NCBI RefSeq assembly: GCF_001021505.1
Contig: NZ_LDPO01000007.1
Location: forward strand, 62,001 to 126,000
Length of the DNA: 64,000 nt
Direction of reading: 5' to 3'
Origin: Mycolicibacter heraklionensis
Lineage (GTDB): Bacteria > Actinomycetota > Actinomycetes > Mycobacteriales > Mycobacteriaceae
The notes beneath the pieces are model-generated. The model saw nothing but the letters and a program-made list of their open reading frames with translations, had not been told where the DNA came from and did not search any database. The first letter of the stretch is position 1, and every line of letters starts with the position of its first letter. Shown here piece by piece: positions 58,073-64,000 of this stretch. The translations under genes and the position numbers were made by a program.

Positions 58073-61017
58073 GCAGCCACCACAGCGCGACCGGCACAGG
58101 AGCACCTCGGTTCCCGCGGCTGATCCGCGCGTGCGCCATCCCGATCATCCTGTTCTGGCTCGCCGCGGCCGCCGCGACCAACCTGCTAGTGCCGCAGCTG
58201 GAGGTCGTCGGTGCCCGCAACGCCGTCTCGCTCTCCCCGCAGGACGCGCCGTCGGTGATCGCGATGAAGCACATCGGCGAGAAGTTCGGTGAGTTCACCA
58301 GCGACAGCGTGCTGATGATCGTGCTGGAGAGCGATGCCGAGTTGGGGTCCGACGCCCACCAGTACTACGACCGGCTGGTGGCGACCCTGCGAGCCGACAC
58401 CGCCCACGTCGAACACGTGCAGGACTTCTGGGGCGACCGGGTCACCTCGGCGGGCTCGCAGAGTGAGGACGGCCGGGCCGCCTACGTGCAGGTGCATCTG
58501 GCGGGCAATCAGGGCTCGGCGCAGGGCGTGGAGTCGGTGGACGCGGTGCGCGAGATCGTCGAGGGGTCCGACCCGCCGGCGGGACTGCGCTCCTATGTGA
58601 CCGGTCAGGCGGCGCTGGTCGCCGACACCAACGAGGCCGGTGACGCCTCGATGGTGAAGATGACCGGTATCACCATGGCCGTCATCGCGGTGATGCTGCT
58701 GGTGGTCTACCGCTCGATCGCGACCACACTGATCGGGCTACTGGTGGTGGTCACCGAGATGAGCGTGGCCCGCGGGCTGATCGCGGTACTGAGCAACTCC
58801 CACGTCTTCGCGATCTCGACATTCGTGGTCAGCATCCTCACCGCGCTGGCCATCGCCGCCGGAACCGACTACTGGATCTTCCTGATCGGGCGCCACCACG
58901 AGGCACGCAATGCCGGCGAAGACCGCGACACCGCCCAGAACACAACGCTGTCCAGCGTCAGCCACGTCATCCTGGGCTCCGGGTTGACGATCGCCGGGGC
59001 GATGCTGTGCCTGCACTTCACCCGGCTGAACTACTTCAACACCCTGGCGGTGCCGTGCGCGCTGGGCATGTTCACCATCCTGGCGATGGGGCTGACCTTC
59101 GCGCCGGCGGTGCTTGCGGTCAGCAGCCGGTTCGGGCTGCTCGACCCCAAGCAGGTCACCAAGACCGGCGGCTGGCGCAAGGTGGGCACCGCCGTGGTGC
59201 GCTGGCCGCTGCCGATTCTGGCCGCCGCCAGTGCCGTTGCGGCCGTGGGCGTTCTGGTGTTGCCCGGTTACAAGACCAGCTACGACAACCGGCACTACAT
59301 CCCGGCCGGCGTCCCGTCCAACATCGGCTACGCCGCAGCCGAGAAGCACTTCAGCTCCGCGCGGATGAACCCCGACATGCTGATGGTCGAGTCGGATCAC
59401 GACATGCGCAATCCCCGCGACATGCTGGTGCTGGACCGCATCGCGCGCAACATCTTCCGGGTGCCGGGCATCGAACGGGTGCAGAGCATCACTCGCCCGC
59501 TGGGACCGCCCATGGAACACGGATCGGTGCCGTTTCAGATCAGCGCGCAAGGCGTCACGATGGCCGAGAATCTGCAGTTCCTCAAGGCGCGCCTCGATGA
59601 CACCCAGACGATGGCCGACCAGCTCTCGTCGATGGTCGCGGTGATGGACCGGCTGCACGGACTGACCGTGCAGCTCTCCGATGCCACGCACGGCACCGAC
59701 GAGGCGACCCACGAGATGGAAGGCACCATGGCCGAGGTCCGCGACCGCATCGCCGACTTCGACGACCAGTTCCGCCCGTTGCGCAACTATTTCTATTGGG
59801 AGCCGCACTGTTTCAACATCGGCATCTGCAATGCGTTCCGCTCGGCGTTCGACGCCACCGACGGCTTCGACCAACTGGCGGAGAACACCGCCACGCTGGC
59901 CCAGCAGCTGGACCGGGTCGACGGGATCACCCCGCAGATCGCCGATCAGATCCCGCCGATGATCGCCATCACCACCACCATGCGTGACCTGATGCTGACC
60001 ATGCACAGCAGCTTCAGCCAGGTGGTGACGCAGCTCGAGCAGATGACCGACACCGCAGCGGTGATGGGCCAGGTGTTCGACGACGCCAAAAACGACGACA
60101 TGTTCTACCTGCCGCCGGAGGCGTTCGACAGTCCCGACTTTCAGCGCGGGATGGAGTTGATGATGTCGCCGGACGGCTCTGCGGCCCGCATCCTGATCAC
60201 CCACGACACCGACCCGGCGACCGTCGAGGGCATCTCGCACGTCGGCGCCGAGCTCCAAGCCGCCAAGGAAGCCGTCAAGGGCACCCCGCTGGCCAAGGCG
60301 AAGTTCTATCTGGGCGGCACCGCCGCCACCTACGCCGACATCCAGACCGGTGCGCACTACGACCTGTTGATCGCGGCGATCGCGGCCATCGTGTTGATCT
60401 TCGTGGTGATGCTGCTGATCACCCGGGCGCTGGTGGCCTCGATCGTGATCGTGGGCACCGTGGTGCTGTCGCTGGCATCTTCGTTCGGGCTGTCGGTGCT
60501 GTTGTGGCAGTACGTGTTCGGCATTGAGTTGCAGTGGCTGGTGATCGCGATGAGCGTGATCGTGCTGCTGGCGGTCGGGTCGGACTACAACCTGCTGGTG
60601 GTCTCGCGGATGAAGGAGGAGATCTACCGCGGGACCGCGACGGGGCTGCGCACCGGGCTGATCCGGGCGATGGGCGCCACCGGCAAGGTGGTGACCGCAG
60701 CCGGCATGGTGTTCGCCTTCACCATGATCGCGATGATCGCCAGCGACCTGCGGTCTGTCGGCCAGATCGGCACCACCATCGGGCTGGGCCTGCTGTTCGA
60801 CACGTTCATCGTCCGCAGCCTGATCACTCCGTCGATCGCGGCGCTGCTCGGCCGGTGGTTCTGGTGGCCGATCAACGTCCACCGGCGGCCGGCGCCGATC
60901 CCGGCTGAGCCGCCGTCCCCCGCCCGTGCGGACAGCGTCGCCGCCGCGCCAACGCCGCAGGTCTTCGCATCGACACCGACACTTCCGATGGCGCCGCCAC
61001 CCGTCCCGGCGGGCTAG
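58069..61017 (+). CDS. MmpL-family RND transporter
   Basis: A 982-aa RND exporter with 11-12 membrane helices and two porter loops. Typical MmpL elements are DAPSVIAMKHIGEKFGEF, VMLLVVYRSIATTLIGLLVV, AAGTDYWIFLIGRHHEAR and the late LLAVGSDYNLLVVSRMKEE with the proton-relay Asp/Tyr pairs. A long coiled-coil loop (about 490-690) with many Gln/Met/Asp residues is typical of the MmpL4/5 type. It likely exports a siderophore, lipid or drug. ATG overlaps the mmpS stop. Confidence 0.94.
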   Translation: MSSHHSATGTGAPRFPRLIRACAIPIILFWLAAAAATNLLVPQLEVVGARNAVSLSPQDAPSVIAMKHIGEKFGEFTSDSVLMIVLESDAELGSDAHQYYDRLVATLRADTAHVEHVQDFWGDRVTSAGSQSEDGRAAYVQVHLAGNQGSAQGVESVDAVREIVEGSDPPAGLRSYVTGQAALVADTNEAGDASMVKMTGITMAVIAVMLLVVYRSIATTLIGLLVVVTEMSVARGLIAVLSNSHVFAISTFVVSILTALAIAAGTDYWIFLIGRHHEARNAGEDRDTAQNTTLSSVSHVILGSGLTIAGAMLCLHFTRLNYFNTLAVPCALGMFTILAMGLTFAPAVLAVSSRFGLLDPKQVTKTGGWRKVGTAVVRWPLPILAAASAVAAVGVLVLPGYKTSYDNRHYIPAGVPSNIGYAAAEKHFSSARMNPDMLMVESDHDMRNPRDMLVLDRIARNIFRVPGIERVQSITRPLGPPMEHGSVPFQISAQGVTMAENLQFLKARLDDTQTMADQLSSMVAVMDRLHGLTVQLSDATHGTDEATHEMEGTMAEVRDRIADFDDQFRPLRNYFYWEPHCFNIGICNAFRSAFDATDGFDQLAENTATLAQQLDRVDGITPQIADQIPPMIAITTTMRDLMLTMHSSFSQVVTQLEQMTDTAAVMGQVFDDAKNDDMFYLPPEAFDSPDFQRGMELMMSPDGSAARILITHDTDPATVEGISHVGAELQAAKEAVKGTPLAKAKFYLGGTAATYADIQTGAHYDLLIAAIAAIVLIFVVMLLITRALVASIVIVGTVVLSLASSFGLSVLLWQYVFGIELQWLVIAMSVIVLLAVGSDYNLLVVSRMKEEIYRGTATGLRTGLIRAMGATGKVVTAAGMVFAFTMIAMIASDLRSVGQIGTTIGLGLLFDTFIVRSLITPSIAALLGRWFWWPINVHRRPAPIPAEPPSPARADSVAAAPTPQVFASTPTLPMAPPPVPAG

Positions 61018-61102
61018 GAATCTTACTGTTACGCCAAGATACTCTTATTTTTCTTAATTTTCCTGTATCGTGGGTCCCTTGCGTCACGGAGAGGGGCTTG
61101 CG

Positions 61103-62452
61103 ATGGTCAGTTCGGGTACGTCAGCGGTGGTGTTGGGAGCCGGGATAGCCGGGTTGCTGGCGGCCCGAGTGGCGTCGGAGTCCTACGACTCCGTCACCGT
61201 CGTGGACCGCGATCGGCTCCCCGATCACCCGGCCCAGCGCAGAGGGGTCCCGCAGGGACGGCATCTGCACAGCTTCCTGACCCGAGGCACGGGCATCCTC
61301 GGCGAACTGTTTCCCGGGATCCTCGACGAGCTGGCCGCCGCCGGCGCGGTGGTGATCGACAACGGCGATCTGTCTGGGCGCTACGCCCGCATCGGCCGCC
61401 ATGAGCTCAACCGCACCGGCACGCTCGCCGATCCCCAGGCCCTGGCGATCTACAGCGCGAGCCGGCCGTTCATGGAGTTCCACGTCCGCCGGCGCGTCGA
61501 CAAGCTCAGTAACGTCGCGTTTCTCGACGGCCACGACGCGGTCGAGCCGGTGCACGATCGGGGCGTCGTTCGCGGTGTGCGGGTCACGAATCGGGACAAC
61601 AAGCTCACCCAGGTTCTGCACGCCGACCTCGTCATCGACGCGACCGGACGAGCCTCGCGGACTGCCGAATTCCTGGCGGCAAACGGGTTCGGCTGCGTGC
61701 CGGATCACCGCCTTCGCCCCGCTTGGGCCTACTCCAGCCAGCTCCTACGCATCCCGCCCGGACTGCTCGACGACCAGATGGTCTTCGTCAACCAGGGGCG
61801 CGCCTATCCCGGTCTGCTGCTGGTGGCCTACGAGCACGACACCTGGATGCTGTCGATTGCTCGGCACAGCGACTATGGCTCTCCCCCAAGGACCTTCACC
61901 GCCATGCAGGTCGCGGCCAAGCAGATTCTCCCGGCATCGATCATGGCTGGGTTGCGCGACGCCACACCGGTCGGCGACATCGCGGTCTCCCATGACACCG
62001 GGGCACGGTGGCACCGCTACCACCAGATGCCGCGCTTCCCCGAAGGGCTGGTGGTGATCGGCGACGGCCTCTGCCGGCTCAATCCGCTGCACGGGCAAGG
62101 CATGACGGTGGCGGCACTGCAGGCGCTGGCCCTGCGCGACTGTCTGGCAGAGGGTGGGCCAGACCTGTCGCAGCGCTTCTTCCGCGCGGCGGCCACCCAG
62201 ATCGCACCGATCTGGGCGGCGAACGCAGCCCAGGATCGTCCCGTGGCCAACGATCGCCCGCACCCGATCCGCCGCCGACTGGGCGGGTGGTTCACCGAGG
62301 CGGTGGGGACCGCCGCGTCCCGCGACATCGCCGTGACCGAGCGGTTCCTACGAGTGCGCAACCTGGTGGATTCCCCATCACGGTTGCGCGATCCGGTGCT
62401 GCTGGCCCGCATCCTGCTGGCCAACCTGCGCGGCACGGGATTCGCGTCATGA
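61103..62452 (+). CDS. FAD-dependent monooxygenase / reductase-like protein
   Basis: A 449-aa flavoprotein. The Rossmann GxGxxG is VVLGAGIAGLLAARVA near residues 9-24. RRGVPQGRHLHSFLTRGTGIL and the FAD-ribose motif GDGLCRLNPLHGQGMTVA near residue 325 fit the geranylgeranyl-reductase/halogenase-like branch. Substrate unknown. ATG 61103 follows GAGAGGGGCTTGCG. The 85-bp upstream region is unusually AT-rich. It lies right after mmpL on the same strand and could modify the exported lipid. Confidence 0.85.
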   Translation: MVSSGTSAVVLGAGIAGLLAARVASESYDSVTVVDRDRLPDHPAQRRGVPQGRHLHSFLTRGTGILGELFPGILDELAAAGAVVIDNGDLSGRYARIGRHELNRTGTLADPQALAIYSASRPFMEFHVRRRVDKLSNVAFLDGHDAVEPVHDRGVVRGVRVTNRDNKLTQVLHADLVIDATGRASRTAEFLAANGFGCVPDHRLRPAWAYSSQLLRIPPGLLDDQMVFVNQGRAYPGLLLVAYEHDTWMLSIARHSDYGSPPRTFTAMQVAAKQILPASIMAGLRDATPVGDIAVSHDTGARWHRYHQMPRFPEGLVVIGDGLCRLNPLHGQGMTVAALQALALRDCLAEGGPDLSQRFFRAAATQIAPIWAANAAQDRPVANDRPHPIRRRLGGWFTEAVGTAASRDIAVTERFLRVRNLVDSPSRLRDPVLLARILLANLRGTGFAS

Positions 62453-62482
62453 CGCACCGGCGCCACGACACCGGAGGCTCCC

Positions 62483-63154
62483 ATGCTTGACGCCATATAC
62501 CGGGCCGCGCGCGGCAGGATCAGCACCCTGGCCGCCGGACTCACCGATGACCAGCTGCGCATTCCGGTTCCGGCGACTCCGGGCTGGTCGGTGCACGACG
62601 TGCTGGCACACCTGGCCGGTGGCGCCGCTGACGTCTTGGCGCAGCGGCTCGACGGCGCGCCGGGTGAATACTGGACCGCACGGCACGTCGCCGAACGACG
62701 CGAACGCACGGTCGGCGACCTGCTCGACGAGTGGGAGCACGCCTCCCCGGCGGCCGAAGCGAGTCTGCCCGAACGGTTCACCGGCCCGAACCTGGCCGCG
62801 GACGTGATCTGCCACGAAGGAGACCTCTGCGAGGCGTTGGGCCTACCGCGAACCGACCGCGAGCACTGGCAGCCATTCCTGGACGTGTTGGGTCGCCTGC
62901 CTGGCCGGCTGCTAGGCGACACCGCGACGCTGGTGATCAGCGATGAGCTGGGACAGCAATGGCGTTGCGGCTCCGGAGAATCCGTGACCACTTTGCGGGC
63001 CGACGGCTACGAGCTGATGCGCGGCCTGTTCAGCAGACGCTCCCGCAATCAGATCGCCGGATGGGACTGGTCTCCCGAGCCATCGGCGCAACTGGTCGAC
63101 AGCTTCGGTGTTTTCGGGCACCGCGACGACGATCAGCCGATCCCGGCCTGCTGA
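62483..63154 (+). CDS. Maleylpyruvate-isomerase-family (DinB-like, mycothiol-type) protein
   Basis: A 223-aa protein with the DinB/MDMPI fold: PGWSVHDVLAHLAGGAADVL carries the metal-binding His. The second His is in ADVICHEGDLCEALG and a later helix in DGYELMRGLFSRRSRNQI. Such proteins use mycothiol or bind metals in detoxification. It follows the flavin monooxygenase by 30 bp, with GGAGG as ribosome site, so the two probably work together. Confidence 0.85.
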   Translation: MLDAIYRAARGRISTLAAGLTDDQLRIPVPATPGWSVHDVLAHLAGGAADVLAQRLDGAPGEYWTARHVAERRERTVGDLLDEWEHASPAAEASLPERFTGPNLAADVICHEGDLCEALGLPRTDREHWQPFLDVLGRLPGRLLGDTATLVISDELGQQWRCGSGESVTTLRADGYELMRGLFSRRSRNQIAGWDWSPEPSAQLVDSFGVFGHRDDDQPIPAC

Positions 63155-63156
63155 CC

Positions 63157-63792
63157 TCAGGCGGCGCAGGAGGTCAACCGCGGCGGAGAGAACGCCACCG
63201 ACCCGACCCCGCCGTCGACGGCTCCGTTGTTGGCGAGTTGCATCGTCGTCACGTAGGTACAGGTTTGAATCTCGGTGGATAAATTGAGGTAGACCACGTT
63301 GTAGGTGTAGGCGAACCTGCGGACCAACTGCTTGGCATCCCAGGGCACATCCAGCACGAAACCGAGCGATGAGTCGAGTGTCCGGATCCAGATTGCCCGC
63401 TCACCGGTCTCACCGAGCGACGGCACCACCGAAAACGCCGAACCGTCCGGTTTGGTGCCGGCGATGCTGAGGCTGTCGATGCGGTAGCCGGTGGCTTCCG
63501 CCGGTACCGGCGGCCCGGGCTGAATCCTGGTGGTGAACTGGATGGAGTAGTTGGTGCCGCCGCCAATCGCCCTGGTGGTGGAGAAGCTGGTCCAGCTGAA
63601 TTCCTCCGGCAACTCCACAGCGCAGTTGTCGACCACCTGGTACGGATCGCCGCACCCGGGTGAGCCGGCCGGCGCCGCCAGTGCACGCGGGCCGGCGAGC
63701 GCGGCGCCGAAGACCGGCACCGCCCAGGCGGCACCGCGCAGGAAGATGCGGCGCGAGATCGCCGTCTTCGCACTGCTGGTCACGAGCCTCAC
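63157..63792 (-). CDS. Tat-exported protein of unknown function
   Basis: A 211-aa protein. The twin-Arg signal SRRIFLRGAAWAVPVFGAAL at about residues 13-32 ends near ALA|APAG. The mature part is beta-rich with Cys residues (CGDPYQVVDNC, QTCTYV, LTSCAA) and a WIRTLDSSLGFVLDVPWD core. It may be an extracellular binding or structural protein. GTG start. Convergent with the MDMPI gene (2-bp gap). Confidence 0.72.
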   Translation of the reverse strand: MRLVTSSAKTAISRRIFLRGAAWAVPVFGAALAGPRALAAPAGSPGCGDPYQVVDNCAVELPEEFSWTSFSTTRAIGGGTNYSIQFTTRIQPGPPVPAEATGYRIDSLSIAGTKPDGSAFSVVPSLGETGERAIWIRTLDSSLGFVLDVPWDAKQLVRRFAYTYNVVYLNLSTEIQTCTYVTTMQLANNGAVDGGVGSVAFSPPRLTSCAA

Positions 63793-63850
63793 AGTAGGCG
63801 ATCAGAGCGCATCCGGTTGTTCGGCCAAAGTTTCGTGCGATGCTCGCCGG

Positions 63851-64000
63851 ATGGTTTGGGAGCGATTGTCCGCCGCCGTCAGCGGCCGCCGATCCTGGCT
63901 CGTTGCGCTGGTGCCGATCCTGATCGCCGTCGCGCTGATGGTGCTCAGCAACGACAACGGCGCCGCCACCCAATCGCCCGAGTCACTGCCGGCCAGCGCC
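63851..64000 (+). CDS. N-terminus of an MMPL-family transporter (partial)
   Basis: Fifty codons run off the right edge, beginning MVWERLSAAVSGRRSWLVAL with a first membrane helix (LVPILIAVALMVLS). The loop NDNGAATQSPESLPASA resembles the YdfJ/MmpL opening (…SPVSLPADAES). Divergent from the Tat-exported gene. The subfamily cannot be set from this fragment. Confidence 0.7.
   Translation, partial: MVWERLSAAVSGRRSWLVALVPILIAVALMVLSNDNGAATQSPESLPASA

Noticed and set aside
58738..60882. Long minus-strand open frame opposite mmpL
   Set aside because: It is the mirror frame of mmpL, rich in His/Asp/Arg/Gln, with no protein-like features.

Overview
The window is high-GC actinobacterial DNA and almost certainly a mycobacterium. 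Evidence for this: antigen 85, MmpS/MmpL, EspR, Hns, EthA/EthR, BfrB with IdeR-type iron boxes, a PGRS-like Gly-Gly-Ala repeat protein, a PE-PPE-type hydrolase and a mycothiol-dependent-enzyme-type protein. A clade close to M. terrae/Mycolicibacter is possible but is inference only. No rRNA, tRNA, CRISPR array or intact insertion sequence was recognised.

Layout. (1) From 1 to 20 kb the gene order follows M. tuberculosis Rv3834c-Rv3853 as I recall it: serS, septum-formation-like membrane protein, zincin, phosphoglycerate-mutase-like, pheA, iron-regulated protein, LCP protein, bfrB, glpQ1, DUF4328 protein, sodA, Rv3847, TMEM165-type exporter, espR, Rv3850, hns, rraA. Extra genes include a secreted PGRS-linker GH5 glycosidase (6.8-9.2 kb), a YcnI-CopC copper pair, and a DnaA-box cluster with a new 52-aa membrane ORF before sodA. 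(2) From 20 to 23 kb lie a YggS protein, then the divergent ethA/ethR pair. (3) From 23 to 29.5 kb is an accessory island: a luciferase-like oxidoreductase, a 3' gene remnant, and a TetR-controlled five-gene operon (DUF4242 protein, acyl-CoA-dehydrogenase-like flavoprotein, and an SsuABC/TauABC-type ABC importer). (4) From 29.5 to 37.3 kb, gltD-gltB (GOGAT) sit divergent to a GlnA-type glutamine synthetase, making a complete GS-GOGAT locus. (5) After a Rv3860-like ATPase the synteny jumps to the other side of oriC. Genes from 38.4 to 54 kb match Rv0130 down to Rv0110 in descending order (htdZ, fbpC, pepA, fusA2, ldtA, acyltransferase Rv0111, rhomboid Rv0110). A CoA-transferase and a carboxylic acid reductase are inserted, and treS/mak and the heptose genes are missing. 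(6) From 54 to 64 kb are a methyltransferase, a secreted protein, a PE-PPE-domain hydrolase with a plain signal peptide, a TetR-mmpS-mmpL export unit, a FAD monooxygenase, a DinB-like protein, a Tat-exported protein and the start of a second MMPL transporter.

Themes. Cell-envelope work dominates: mycolyl transfer, L,D-crosslinking, LCP ligase, O-acyltransferase, MmpL export and secreted hydrolases. Metal homeostasis includes iron boxes, ferritin, SOD, copper proteins and a probable Mn exporter. Central nitrogen assimilation is also present. The most notable items are the synteny junction implying an inversion across the replication origin, the TetR/DUF4242/flavoprotein/ABC operon with its perfect operator, and the PGRS-GH5 fusion.
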